Below, one piece after another: positions 26,142 through 35,183 of a DNA stretch of 64,000 nucleotides. The position numbers and the translations under genes were made by a program. Positions within the stretch are counted from its first letter, which is position 1. Each line of letters starts with the position of its first letter. The DNA is from Leucobacter chromiireducens (lineage in GTDB: Bacteria > Actinomycetota > Actinomycetes > Actinomycetales > Microbacteriaceae). Location: assembly GCF_003917135.1 (NCBI RefSeq), contig NZ_RPDI01000018.1, positions 1 to 64,000 on the forward strand, in the 5' to 3' direction. The notes beneath the pieces were generated by a model, which was not told the origin of the DNA, did not search any database, and was given only the letters and a program-made list of their open reading frames with translations.

Positions 26142-26924
26142 TCACAGCTCCTTCAGAACGCCGCCGATGGTGCGGCGGAAGACGAGAATTCCGACGAGCA
26201 GCAGCAGCACGCTGATGCCAGCCGAGGCCGCGACGAGCGGCCAGTTCAGCTGATCGGGGAAGAACCCGGCCCGGAACAGCGCGAAGATGCCCGACAGCGG
26301 GTTCAGCCAGGCGAGCGGCCGCGCAAACTCGGGGAGATCCGCCGCCCCGTAGATGATGGGCGACGCGTAGAACAGCACGCGCAGGATCAGCTTTGCGGCG
26401 CGCTCCAGGTCGCGGAAGAACACCACGAGTGGGGCGATGATCAGGCCGAGCCCGAGCGTGAGCGCCGCGTGCAGCACCACCCCGAGCGGGAAGAACAGGA
26501 GCCCCCAGCCCACCTCGGCGCCGGAGAAGACCGCGAACACCACGAGCACGGGGATACTGAGCAGAAACTCGATCCCCTTCGAGCACACGATGCGCCCCAC
26601 CCAGATCCAGTGCGGGAGCGCGACCGAGCGCACGAGCTTCACATCGCGCAGGAACGCGCGCGTCGAATCGGAGATCGCGCCGTTGAACCACACCCAGGGC
26701 AGCAGCGCGGTGAGGAGGAACACGATGTACGGCTCCTCGCCGACGGAGCGCTGGAACACCTGCGTGAACACGAACCAGTAGATCAGGCTCATGAGGAGCG
26801 GATCGAGGATCGACCAGAGGTACCCGAGGAGCGAGGTGGAGTACCGCACTTTCAGGTCTCGCCTGGTCAGCAACCAGAGCGACGACCAGGCGTTCGCGCG
26901 CGGCGGGCGGAGGGCAGAGTTCAC
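26142..26924 (-). CDS. Polysaccharide/teichoic acid exporter permease (TagG/Wzm type)
   Basis: 260-residue ABC-2 permease with six membrane segments and the family motifs RRDLKVRYSTSLLGYLWSIL and PWVWFNGAI. GTG 26924 is chosen because CACAAT ends exactly six bases upstream (leaderless pattern); an in-frame ATG at 26963 would add 13 residues. It exports a lipid-linked surface polymer with the neighbouring ATPase. Confidence 0.9.
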   Translation of the reverse strand: MNSALRPPRANAWSSLWLLTRRDLKVRYSTSLLGYLWSILDPLLMSLIYWFVFTQVFQRSVGEEPYIVFLLTALLPWVWFNGAISDSTRAFLRDVKLVRSVALPHWIWVGRIVCSKGIEFLLSIPVLVVFAVFSGAEVGWGLLFFPLGVVLHAALTLGLGLIIAPLVVFFRDLERAAKLILRVLFYASPIIYGAADLPEFARPLAWLNPLSGIFALFRAGFFPDQLNWPLVAASAGISVLLLLVGILVFRRTIGGVLKEL

Positions 26925-26930
26925 AGAACT

Positions 26931-26936
26931 ATTGTG
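26931..26936 (-). promoter_or_regulatory. -10 box CACAAT for the exporter operon
   Basis: CACAAT on the minus strand, six bases before GTG 26924. Confidence 0.5.
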
Positions 26937-26984
26937 CCGCTTTTCGGGAATCACGGCGCGCATGCCTCGCGGCGCTCCAGATTT

Positions 26985-26992
26985 GATAAATT
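26985..26992 (+). promoter_or_regulatory. -10 region GATAAATT for the divergent ABC gene
   Basis: GATAAATT at 26985-26992 with TAAATT seven bases before GTG 27000; supports a leaderless start there. Confidence 0.45.
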
Positions 26993-26999
26993 GGTGGAC

Positions 27000-28115
27000 G
27001 TGCCGCCCGTAACTCCAGAAAACCCGTCCTCAGCCGAGCCCGCAGAGAACTCGGCGTCGAGCGCTCCGGTTTTTGAGGGAGATGCAGCGGCGACGCCCGC
27101 AAGCGCGGCGCGCGTGCGCCCCAGCCGCGCCGCCGGCAGCCCCGTGCCTCCCGCGGCAACGCCCGAGCCGGCGGTTGCCGATCCCGCCCCGGTCGCACCC
27201 GTCGCCGATCCCGCGCCGGTTCGCCCGCGCGCCGCGGCTCCCTCCACCGAGGAACGCGCCGCAGAGTCGGCGCCGCGCACCGGCCGGATCCAGGTCCCGG
27301 TGCCCTCCGTCGTGCGCGCACGCGAGCGCGGCCGCCTCGCCGAGCAGAACCCGGTCGTGCTGAGCACCGAAATGCTCACGAAAACGTACGGCTCCGTCGT
27401 CGCTGCGAACGAGGTCTCGCTGCAGGTGCACGCCGGATCCTTCACGGGCGTCGTCGGCCCCAACGGTGCGGGCAAGACGACGACGCTCTCGATGATCAGC
27501 GGCCTGCTGCGCCCCACCTCCGGTCGCGTGACCGTGAGCGGCGTCGACGTCTGGACCGACGGCCCCGCGGCGAAGCGCCTGATCGGCTCACTGCCTGACC
27601 GCCTCCGCCTGTTCGACCGGCTCACTGGTGCGCAGCTCCTCTACTACTCCGGGGTGCTCGCCGGCGTGGACGAGGCGGCCGTCGCGAAGCGCTCGGCGGA
27701 GCTCGCCGAGGCGTTCGGCCTCGAGTCAGCGCTCGGCCGCCTGGTCTCCGACTACTCGGCTGGCATGCAGAAGAAGATTGCGCTCGCCTGCGCGATGATC
27801 CACGCCCCCGAGGTGCTCGTGCTCGACGAGCCGTTCGAGACCATCGACCCGGTGTCGGCCGCGAACGTGACGGAGATTCTCGAGAAGTACGTTGCCGGCG
27901 GCGGCAGCGTCGTGATGTCGAGCCACAGCCTCGACCTCATCCAGCGCGTGTGCGACCACGTCTCGATCATCGTGGACGGCAGCGTGATCGCGCAGGGCAC
28001 GGTCGACGCGGTGCGCGACGGCCTGAGCCTTGAGGAGCGCTTCACGCAGCTCACCGGCATGAGCGACACGCAGAAGGGGCTCGAATGGCTGCACGGCTCT
28101 TCCGACTCCGTCTAG
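27000..28115 (+). CDS. ABC-2 type ATPase with a long disordered N-terminus
   Basis: 371 residues from GTG 27000 (GTG 26994 and TTG 26991 are alternatives). Residues 1 to about 118 are Pro/Ala/Glu-rich low-complexity sequence. The ATPase domain follows: Walker A GPNGAGKTT, signature YSAGMQKK, Walker B LVLDEPFETIDP and SSHSLD. Homologues normally start near the ATPase domain, so the tail is unusual. It overlaps the following membrane-protein gene by 31 bases. Probably powers export or membrane remodelling with that protein; cargo unknown. Confidence 0.87.
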   Translation: MPPVTPENPSSAEPAENSASSAPVFEGDAAATPASAARVRPSRAAGSPVPPAATPEPAVADPAPVAPVADPAPVRPRAAAPSTEERAAESAPRTGRIQVPVPSVVRARERGRLAEQNPVVLSTEMLTKTYGSVVAANEVSLQVHAGSFTGVVGPNGAGKTTTLSMISGLLRPTSGRVTVSGVDVWTDGPAAKRLIGSLPDRLRLFDRLTGAQLLYYSGVLAGVDEAAVAKRSAELAEAFGLESALGRLVSDYSAGMQKKIALACAMIHAPEVLVLDEPFETIDPVSAANVTEILEKYVAGGGSVVMSSHSLDLIQRVCDHVSIIVDGSVIAQGTVDAVRDGLSLEERFTQLTGMSDTQKGLEWLHGSSDSV

Positions 28116-29650
28116 CGCTGCTCGGTGGTGCACTCCGCGGTCCGTTCGGTCGAGTCGCTCGCACCGTCGCCGTCTGGGTGCTGCTCGCTGCGCTCGCGGT
28201 GCTCGCCGCGGCGGCTCCCGCGTGGTTCATCCCGGCGCAGCCGGACCGCGCGGCGGTCGACATCGCGTTCGGCGCGACCGTGCTCGGCGCGATCCTCGTC
28301 GTCCCGTTCTTCGCGAACCGCGGCCACCTGGAGCCCCGCCAGTTCGGCGGTCTCCCGGCAAGCCCGGCGGGGATCGGCGGGGCGCTGCTCGCCACCACGG
28401 TGGTGAGCTGGCCGTTTGTCCTGTTCGCGATCTGGCTCGTGGCGCTCGGCGTGCTCCGGCCCGAGTGGCGCGATCCCGCATGGCTCGCGCCGCTCGCGCT
28501 CGTGCTCGCCGCACTGCTTGGGATCGTGAGCGCCCGGGTCAGCTCCGCGCTCGCGAAGCTCCTCGTCGGCGACCGCTACGAGGGGCTCGTGCGCACGATC
28601 GGCGCGGTGCTGCTCGTCGCGGCGCTGCCCGTTGCCGTGTTCGCGATCGCCTCGACCACGCGTGACGGCGGCTTCGACTCCGCGGGCGATCTCGCGGAGG
28701 TGCTCGGTTGGACGCCGTTCGGCGCCCCGTTCGCGGCGCTCGCGCTCGGCAGCGATCCGGCGGCAGCGCTGATCCGCCTGGCCATCGTCGTGGCCGCGAT
28801 CCTCGTGCTCGGTGTCGTCTGGTTCGCCGTCGTCCGTGCGTCGCTCACGCGGACCGAGCGCCCCATCGATCCCGATGTTGCCCGGAGCGGGCTCGGCTGG
28901 TTCGAGCGGTTCCCCGCGCGTCCCGCGCCGGCGATTGCCGCGAGGCTGCTGACCTACTGGGCGCGGGATCCGCGCTATCGCGTCGCGCTCTTCGCGATCC
29001 CGATCGCCCCGATCTTCATCCTGCTCGCGCTCTGGGTGGCCGGCGTGCCGCTCGCCGGGCTCGCGCTCGTGCCGCTGCCCGTCGTGCTGCTCCTGCTCGG
29101 CTGGTCGCAGCACAACGATGTTGCGATGGACTCCACCGCGATCTGGGAGCACGTCGCGAGCGGCACGCGCGGCGCCGCCGATCGCGCCGGGCGTCTCGCC
29201 CCCGTGCTGCTCCTCGGCGTGCCGCTCGCGCTCATCGGCTCGAGCATCACGGTGACCGTGATCGGCGACTGGCGCGTGCTGCCGGCGGTGGTCGGCATGA
29301 ACCTCGGTGTGCTGTTCGTGTCGGCCGGTGTGTCGAGCATCTTCTCCGTGATGATGCCGTACCCCACCACCCGCCCAGGCGACAGCCCGTTCGTGCAGCC
29401 GCAGTGGTCGGGATCCGGTTCCGGGCTCGCGCAGACCCTGTCAATGATCGCCGCGATCCTGCTGTCGGTGCCGGCGGTGTGGTTCTCGGTGACCGCGATC
29501 GCGGATGTCGCACTCGGCGAGAACCTGTGGGCGGTGTTCTTCGGTTCGGGCTACGGCCTGCTGATCCTCGTCGCCGGCATTCTGATCGGTGGCCGCATCT
29601 TCGATCGCAGCGGCCCCGAGCTGATCGGCGTCACGCAGGTTTACGACTAA
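28085..29650 (+). CDS. ABC-2-like multispanning membrane protein
   Basis: 521 residues with about 10-12 hydrophobic segments and few polar loops. No catalytic motif. It overlaps the ATPase gene by 31 bases in another frame, a strong sign that it is the ATPase's permease. A central hydrophilic stretch (about 255-285, TRTERPIDPDVARSGLGWFE) separates two halves, so it may be an internally duplicated permease. Substrate unknown. Confidence 0.83.
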   Translation: MAARLFRLRLALLGGALRGPFGRVARTVAVWVLLAALAVLAAAAPAWFIPAQPDRAAVDIAFGATVLGAILVVPFFANRGHLEPRQFGGLPASPAGIGGALLATTVVSWPFVLFAIWLVALGVLRPEWRDPAWLAPLALVLAALLGIVSARVSSALAKLLVGDRYEGLVRTIGAVLLVAALPVAVFAIASTTRDGGFDSAGDLAEVLGWTPFGAPFAALALGSDPAAALIRLAIVVAAILVLGVVWFAVVRASLTRTERPIDPDVARSGLGWFERFPARPAPAIAARLLTYWARDPRYRVALFAIPIAPIFILLALWVAGVPLAGLALVPLPVVLLLLGWSQHNDVAMDSTAIWEHVASGTRGAADRAGRLAPVLLLGVPLALIGSSITVTVIGDWRVLPAVVGMNLGVLFVSAGVSSIFSVMMPYPTTRPGDSPFVQPQWSGSGSGLAQTLSMIAAILLSVPAVWFSVTAIADVALGENLWAVFFGSGYGLLILVAGILIGGRIFDRSGPELIGVTQVYD

Positions 29651-29679
29651 ACCGGCTGTCGCCGTTCGGTCGGCGGGTT

Positions 29680-29685
29680 TACAAT
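29680..29685 (+). promoter_or_regulatory. -10 box TACAAT for the DUF3039 gene
   Basis: TACAAT, six bases, then ATG 29692; one of the clearest leaderless arrangements in the window. Confidence 0.6.
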
Positions 29686-29691
29686 CGAGGC

Positions 29692-29976
29692 ATGGGTTTC
29701 TTTACGCGCAGTGATTCAGATTCTTCCGGGAGCCCCGCCGGCGGCACCGACGTGCTCGACCGCGAGCTCGAGAAGCTGCTTGAAGACGCGCAGATCGAGG
29801 ACGGCGATCACGAGCGGTTCTCCCACTATGTGCCGAAGGACAAGATCCTGGAGTCCGCGATGACGGGCAAGCCGGTGCGCGCTCTTTGCGGAAAGAAGTG
29901 GACCCCCTCGCGGGATCCGGAGAAGTTCCCGGTTTGCCCGGACTGCAAGCGGGTGTACGAGCGCATGCGCAAGTAG
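29692..29976 (+). CDS. DUF3039 protein
   Basis: 94-residue cytoplasmic protein of the actinobacterial DUF3039 family. Conserved middle HERFSHYVPKDKI and a zinc-type CxxC-like pair (ALCGKKW ... CPDCKRVYERM) at the C-terminus. Start fixed by the leaderless promoter. Function unknown; the cysteines suggest metal binding. Confidence 0.88.
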   Translation: MGFFTRSDSDSSGSPAGGTDVLDRELEKLLEDAQIEDGDHERFSHYVPKDKILESAMTGKPVRALCGKKWTPSRDPEKFPVCPDCKRVYERMRK

Positions 29977-30038
29977 AGGCCGGTCGGCCCCGTCGGGGCT
30001 CCGCGCCCTCCGGCACCCCTGCACCCTGCCCCCCCCGG

Positions 30039-30089
30039 CAATTTAGTAAGAGAAAGCGCCGGTATCCGATCGGATACCGGCGCTTTCTC
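30039..30089. repeat. Intergenic element with a 40-bp perfect palindrome
   Basis: A CAATTTAGTAAG lead is followed by a perfect 40-bp palindrome, 30050-30089, centred on CCGATCGG and containing CCGGTATCC / GGATACCGG. It lies between convergent DUF3039 and pncB genes, so it can terminate both. It shares its lead and centre with 30161-30226 and with 20711-20755. Confidence 0.8.
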
Positions 30090-30160
30090 GCACCAATCTG
30101 CCGGGCCGGGCGGGCCGGCCCCCGGGCCAGGCCCGGGCCCGGCCCGGCCACCCGGCGCAA

Positions 30161-30226
30161 ACTCAAACTTAGTAAGGGTTGGCCCCGGTATCGGCTCGGA
30201 GAGCGGTCGTTACTCGCATCGATTCG
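30161..30226. repeat. Second, diverged copy of the TTTAGT/CCGGTATC element
   Basis: Begins AAACTTAGTAAG, then CCCCGGTATCGG and TTACTCGCA, matching the order of motifs in the element 122 bp upstream, but its palindrome is broken. Between the two copies (30090-30160) is only a GGCCGG-rich run. Confidence 0.5.
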
Positions 30227-30230
30227 CTGG

Positions 30231-31547
30231 CTAGCGGTACTCGGTGGGGATGGCGGGGTCGCCGCGCGTGAGGCTCATCGCGACGGGAGGCAACTCGGAG
30301 ACGCGCAGCGTGTGCCGCTCGCGCGCCGCAGCGATTCCCTCGGCCCCCGTGTGGCCGGGCTGCAGCTCGCCGTCCACAACGAACGGCGCGAGCACCTCGC
30401 GGCCCTCAACGTCCTCGCCCTCGGTGCTGCCCGCCGGGCCATCGCCCAGGTAGATGAGCTCAGCGCGCGCCACGCCGCGGGGGGTGTGCGCGCGGCGCAC
30501 GCTCTTGCGCCCACCGACGGAGGCCTTGTCTGCCGACTTCTTCGCGACCGGGATCCACTCGCCGGCGTCGTTCTGATGCGCGACGAGTTTGTAGACCATT
30601 CCCATCGTTGGGGTGCCCGAGCCGACCACGACCGAGGTGCCGACCCCGAAGCTGTCAACCGGCGACGCCGCCAGTGCAGCAACCGTGTACTCATCGAGGT
30701 CGTTCGTGACGGTGATTCGGGTCTGCGTGGCGCCGAGCTCGTCGAGGAGCTCACGCACGCGGGCGACCACGACGGGGAGGTCGCCCGAGTCGATCCGCAC
30801 GGCACCGAGTCCGGTGCCCGCGACCTCGACGGCGGTGCGGACGCCCTGCTCGATGTCGTAGGTGTCGACGAGCAGCGTGGTGTCGGTGCCGAGCGTCGCC
30901 ACCTGCGCCTCGAACGCTGCGCGTTCGCTGTCGTGGAGGAGCGTGAAACTGTGCGCCGCGGTGCCCATCGTCGGGATGCCGTGGCTGCGGCCGGCTTCGA
31001 GGTTCGAGGTCGCGCTGAAGCCGGCAATGTATGCGGCACGCGCGGCGGCGACCGCGCTGTACTCGCCGGTGCGCCGCGATCCCATTTCGGCGAGGGGCTT
31101 CCCCGCCGCGGCGTGGCGCATGCGCGAAGCTGCGGTGGCGACCGCAGAGTCCGCGTTCAGGATGCTGAGCGCGAGCGTCTCGAGGAGCACGCCCTCCGCG
31201 AAGCTCGCCTCGACGGTGAGGAGGGGGGATCCGGGGAAGAACACTTCGCCCTCTGGGTAACCCCAGATGTCGCCGCTGAACCGGTAATTGGCGAGCCACT
31301 CGAGCGTGCGGTCGGTGACCACCCGATGCTCGCGCAGGTACTCGAGCTCCTCGTCGCCGAAGCGGAAGTGCTGGATCGCCTCGAGCAGGCGGCCGGTACC
31401 CGCGACGACGCCGTAGCGGCGTGCGCCGGAGAGGCGGCGTGCGAAGAGCTCGAACATGCTGCGGCGCTCGGCCGTGCCGGCGTGGAGCGCAGCGTCCACC
31501 ATGGTGAGCTCGTAGTGGTCTGTGAGCAGTGCCGTTGAAGGGTTCAC
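30231..31547 (-). CDS. pncB: Nicotinate phosphoribosyltransferase
   Basis: 438 residues; converts nicotinate and PRPP (with ATP) to nicotinate mononucleotide, the salvage entry to NAD. Family motifs: LLTDHYELTM near the start, EMGSRRTGEYSAV, the GTAAHSF segment with the expected phosphorylated His, and VRIDSGDL. The C-terminal domain after about 330 is the usual actinobacterial form. GTG 31547 lies six bases after TATGCT on the minus strand, so the mRNA is probably leaderless. Confidence 0.95.
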   Translation of the reverse strand: MNPSTALLTDHYELTMVDAALHAGTAERRSMFELFARRLSGARRYGVVAGTGRLLEAIQHFRFGDEELEYLREHRVVTDRTLEWLANYRFSGDIWGYPEGEVFFPGSPLLTVEASFAEGVLLETLALSILNADSAVATAASRMRHAAAGKPLAEMGSRRTGEYSAVAAARAAYIAGFSATSNLEAGRSHGIPTMGTAAHSFTLLHDSERAAFEAQVATLGTDTTLLVDTYDIEQGVRTAVEVAGTGLGAVRIDSGDLPVVVARVRELLDELGATQTRITVTNDLDEYTVAALAASPVDSFGVGTSVVVGSGTPTMGMVYKLVAHQNDAGEWIPVAKKSADKASVGGRKSVRRAHTPRGVARAELIYLGDGPAGSTEGEDVEGREVLAPFVVDGELQPGHTGAEGIAAARERHTLRVSELPPVAMSLTRGDPAIPTEYR

Positions 31548-31553
31548 GTCGCC

Positions 31554-31559
31554 AGCATA
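31554..31559 (-). promoter_or_regulatory. -10 box TATGCT for pncB
   Basis: TATGCT on the minus strand ends six bases before the pncB GTG. Confidence 0.5.
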
Positions 31560-31586
31560 GCCGGAGAATGGCCCTCACCAGGGGGT

Positions 31587-34500
31587 TCAATGGAAGTCTC
31601 GCGAGCGGACGCTGGCGGGCGCCGCGAGTGGTTCGAAGCGCTCGGCGATGACGTTGACCACCCCCTCTGGCGAGCGCTCGAGTATGCCCCGCACGATGAG
31701 CGCCGGCGCGGAGCGCGCGACGAGTCTGTTGCGCTGCCACACCTGCGCGAACGTGACGATGTTGACCGTGCCGACCTCGTCCTCGACCGTGAGGAACGTG
31801 ATCCCCCCAGCGGTGCTGGGGCGCTGCCGATGGGTGACGAGCCCGGCGACGCTCACCTGGGATCCTGGCGGTGTGTGCCGCGTGCGGTCCGAACGGGTGA
31901 TGCCGCGGGTGTCCAGCTCGTCGCGGAGCAGCGCGAGTGGGTGATCACCCGTGGCGATCCCGGTGCTCCACAGATCGAGTGTGGTCTGCTCTTCGCGGCT
32001 CAGCACGGGCAGCAGCGGAGGTTGCACGTGCACGGCGATGCCCGGGAGGAAACGCTCGCGGTTGTCGGCTGCTGGCCCGGCTGACCAGAGCGCCTCGCGG
32101 CGACTCACCCCGAGGCTGTCGCAGGCGCCAGCGGCCGCGAGTGCCTCGATGCGTGCGCGGTCGAGATCGGCGCGCCTGGCGAGGTCGGCGAGGTCGAGGA
32201 ACGGGCCGGCCTCGCGCGCCCGGACGATGCGTTCAGCGGTGGCAACTTCGATTCCGCGGATCTCTGAGAGCCCAAGCCGCACGGCGAACGCGCCGTCTCT
32301 GCGGTGCGCCCCGCTGGTGTCCGGGAGGCTCGGATCGAACGGCGGGACCGCCGCCTCGGCCTCGTGCGGCGCGAGCGCGCGCACCGGCTCGTCGGCGGTG
32401 CAGCCTGCGTGCGTTGCGTGCGCCGCGCTGCGCCCCGATCCCGATCGGGATCCTGGCCCGGATCCGGATCTCTGCCCTGATCCGGATCCCGTGTCCGTGG
32501 TGTCCGCGTCGCGGGCTTCGAGTCCTGAGAGTGCCCCGGAGCGCTGCACGTCGGCCGGGCGCACCTCGACGCCGTGTCGCCGCGCGTCCGCGACGAGCGT
32601 GCGCGGCGCGTAGAACCCCATCGGCTGTGACCGCAGCAGGCCGGCGAGGAACGCCCCGGGGTAGTGGAGCTTGAACCAGGAGCTCACGTACACGAGCAGC
32701 GCGAAGCTGATGGAGTGGCTCTCTGCGAAGCCGAAGCTCGCGAACGCCTGAATCTGGTCGTAGAGGTGCTGCGCGTCTTCGCCGACGATCCCGTTGCGCG
32801 CCATCCCGGCGAACAGGGTGTTGCGCAGCGCGTCGATGCGTTCCTCGCCACGCTTCGACCCCATCGCGCGGCGCAGCAGGTCGGCGTCCTCCGCCGAGCA
32901 GTCGCCGACGGCCATCGCCATCTGCATGAGTTGCTCCTGGAACAGCGGGACACCGAGCGTGCGCTTGAGCACCCGCTCGAGCTTGGGATGCGAGTAGGTG
33001 ACGGGTTCGGCGCCGTTTCGTCGTCGCAGGTAGGGGTGCACGGCCCCGCCCTGGATGGGGCCGGGACGGATCAGTGCGATCTCGATGACCAGATCGTAGA
33101 AGCTGCGCGGCCTGAGCCGGGGGAGTGTGTTGAGCTGCGCGCGACTCTCGAGCTGAAACACCCCGATCGCGTCGGCGCGGCACAGCATGTCGTAGACGCC
33201 GGGCTCCTCCTTCGGCACGGTCTCGAGGGTCCAGCGCTCGCCGGTCGCGTCGGCGATCAGGTCCATGCTCTTCTGCAGCGCGCTCAGCATGCCGAGGCCG
33301 AGCAGGTCAAACTTCACGAGGCCCATGCTCGCGCAGCCCTCTTTGTCCCACTGGAGCACCGTGCGGCGCTCCATACGCGCGTGCTCGATGGGGCAGACTT
33401 CGCCGACCGGGCGCTCGGTGAGCACCATGCCGCCGGAGTGGATGCCGAGGTGGCGTGGGGCGGTCAGAAACTGCTGCGCCAACCGCTGCACGGAAAGCGG
33501 GATCGGGCTCTCGGGATCCTCGTCGATCTCACGCCACCGCTCCATGGCTTTGGTCCACGCGCGCTGCTGCCCAGGCCCGTAGCCGAGGGCCTTCGCTGCG
33601 TCGCGGATTGCTGCCTTCGGGCGATAGCTGATGATGTTTGCCACCTGGGCCGCGTTGCGTCTGCCGTAACTGTCGTAGACGTACTGGATGATCTCCTCGC
33701 GCCGCTCAGAGTCGAAGTCAACGTCGATGTCCGGCTCCTCGTCGCGCATGCTGGAGAGGAATCGCTCGAAGGGGAGGTCGTAGCGGATCGAGTCGACGGC
33801 GGTGATGCCGAGCACAAAGCACACCGCGGAGTTCGCCGCGGAGCCGCGGCCCTGGCAGAGGATGCCACGGCGGCGTGCCTCCTGCACGATGTCGTGGACG
33901 ATGAGGAAGTAGCCGGGGAAATCCTTCTCCGCGATCACTTCGAGCTCACGCTCCAGCCTCGTGTGCACCGACGGGGCGATGCCACCGTAGCGGCGCTCTG
34001 CGCCCTCCCAGACGAGGCGCCGAAGCCAGCTCATCTGCGTCTCGCCGCTCGGGAGGGGGAGCTGCGGGAGCCGTGGCCGCGCGGCGCGGAGTGAGAACGC
34101 GAGCGTCCGCGCGAGCGGCACGGTGCGGGTAACCGCGTCTGGGGTGCTCGCGAAGCGGCGGAGCTGCGCCGCGCCGGAGCGGAGGCGTGCGGCGCCGGAT
34201 GCCGGGAGGTACGCGTCGAGCTCGTCGAGGCTGCGCCGCGCCCGCACCGCGGCCATCGCCTCGGCGAGCGGCGCCTGGGCCGCGCTCGCGTAGTGCACAT
34301 TCCCCGTCGCGATGGTGGGCAGCCCGAGCTCCGCCGCGAGGGCGCTGAGGCGCGCGTTGGTGACGTCGTTGCCGGGATGCCCGAGGTTGGTGAGCTCAAC
34401 AAACACCTGATCGCTGCCGAACAGCTCGATAAGCGTGCGCAGCTCGGCCCGTGCACGCTCCTCGCCGTCCGCGCGCGTACTGCCTGCCGCGAGCGCCTGG

Positions 34501-35138
34501 CGCACGGCACCTTTCCTGCACCCCGTAAGGATCGCCCACTCACCGCCGGCCTGTGCGGCGAGCTCGTCGAGCGCGTAGACCGGGCGACCTTTCTCGCCGC
34601 CGCCGAGCTGGGCCTCGGTGATCGCTCCGGCGAGCCGGTGGTAGCCGCTTGCCCCCTGCGCGAGCACGAGCAGGTGTGTGCCCATCGGATCGGTCGCGCC
34701 GAACTGCGGTGCGTCGAGACCGACCGAGAGCTCAGCGCCGTACACGGTGAGGGGCGGCGTGGCTCCGGTGTCGGCTCCGCGCCGCGCGGCAAGCTCGGCG
34801 GCGTCGGCGAAGGCGGCAGCGCCGTAGAGCCCATCGTGATCAGTGAGCGCGATGCCGTCGAGGCCGAGCGCCGCGGCCTCAGTGATGAGTTCCTCGGGGG
34901 AGGACGCACCGTCGAGGAAACTGAAGTGCGAGTGCGCGTGGAGCTCCGCGTACGGTACGCGCGGAGTGTCTGGCTGTGCGTGCGGGGAAGCGTCACTCGG
35001 CGGGGGCGGTGTGGCTGGCGCGCTCGGGCGCGCACCCCGCGCATCAGTGCCGTCCCGACTCCCGGCCGCCGGCCGCGAGCGACCCGACAGCGTGCGCTCG
35101 AGTTCCGCCCAGGGGAGCGGCGGATTGTTCCACCCCAT
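31587..35138 (-). CDS. dnaE2: Error-prone DNA polymerase III alpha subunit
   Basis: 1183-residue C-family polymerase used for translesion synthesis. PHP domain at about 60-290 (ELHAHSHFSFLDG ... LTDHDGLYG); polymerase domain with catalytic acidic cluster PDIDVDFDSE near 467-472; helix-hairpin-helix and C-terminal OB fold (SVAGLVTHRQRPSTAGG). A low-complexity Asp/Gly/Ser insertion sits at about 890-920. Last gene of the imuA-imuB-dnaE2 operon, 45 bases after imuB, which separates it from the replicative DnaE1. Expression should be SOS-induced through the operator at 37589. Confidence 0.95.
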   Translation of the reverse strand: MGWNNPPLPWAELERTLSGRSRPAAGSRDGTDARGARPSAPATPPPPSDASPHAQPDTPRVPYAELHAHSHFSFLDGASSPEELITEAAALGLDGIALTDHDGLYGAAAFADAAELAARRGADTGATPPLTVYGAELSVGLDAPQFGATDPMGTHLLVLAQGASGYHRLAGAITEAQLGGGEKGRPVYALDELAAQAGGEWAILTGCRKGAVRQALAAGSTRADGEERARAELRTLIELFGSDQVFVELTNLGHPGNDVTNARLSALAAELGLPTIATGNVHYASAAQAPLAEAMAAVRARRSLDELDAYLPASGAARLRSGAAQLRRFASTPDAVTRTVPLARTLAFSLRAARPRLPQLPLPSGETQMSWLRRLVWEGAERRYGGIAPSVHTRLERELEVIAEKDFPGYFLIVHDIVQEARRRGILCQGRGSAANSAVCFVLGITAVDSIRYDLPFERFLSSMRDEEPDIDVDFDSERREEIIQYVYDSYGRRNAAQVANIISYRPKAAIRDAAKALGYGPGQQRAWTKAMERWREIDEDPESPIPLSVQRLAQQFLTAPRHLGIHSGGMVLTERPVGEVCPIEHARMERRTVLQWDKEGCASMGLVKFDLLGLGMLSALQKSMDLIADATGERWTLETVPKEEPGVYDMLCRADAIGVFQLESRAQLNTLPRLRPRSFYDLVIEIALIRPGPIQGGAVHPYLRRRNGAEPVTYSHPKLERVLKRTLGVPLFQEQLMQMAMAVGDCSAEDADLLRRAMGSKRGEERIDALRNTLFAGMARNGIVGEDAQHLYDQIQAFASFGFAESHSISFALLVYVSSWFKLHYPGAFLAGLLRSQPMGFYAPRTLVADARRHGVEVRPADVQRSGALSGLEARDADTTDTGSGSGQRSGSGPGSRSGSGRSAAHATHAGCTADEPVRALAPHEAEAAVPPFDPSLPDTSGAHRRDGAFAVRLGLSEIRGIEVATAERIVRAREAGPFLDLADLARRADLDRARIEALAAAGACDSLGVSRREALWSAGPAADNRERFLPGIAVHVQPPLLPVLSREEQTTLDLWSTGIATGDHPLALLRDELDTRGITRSDRTRHTPPGSQVSVAGLVTHRQRPSTAGGITFLTVEDEVGTVNIVTFAQVWQRNRLVARSAPALIVRGILERSPEGVVNVIAERFEPLAAPASVRSRDFH

Positions 35139-35183
35139 GTGCGTGTCCTTCCCTGAAGTGTTTCCTGCCGTGGCGGGAGGCGG

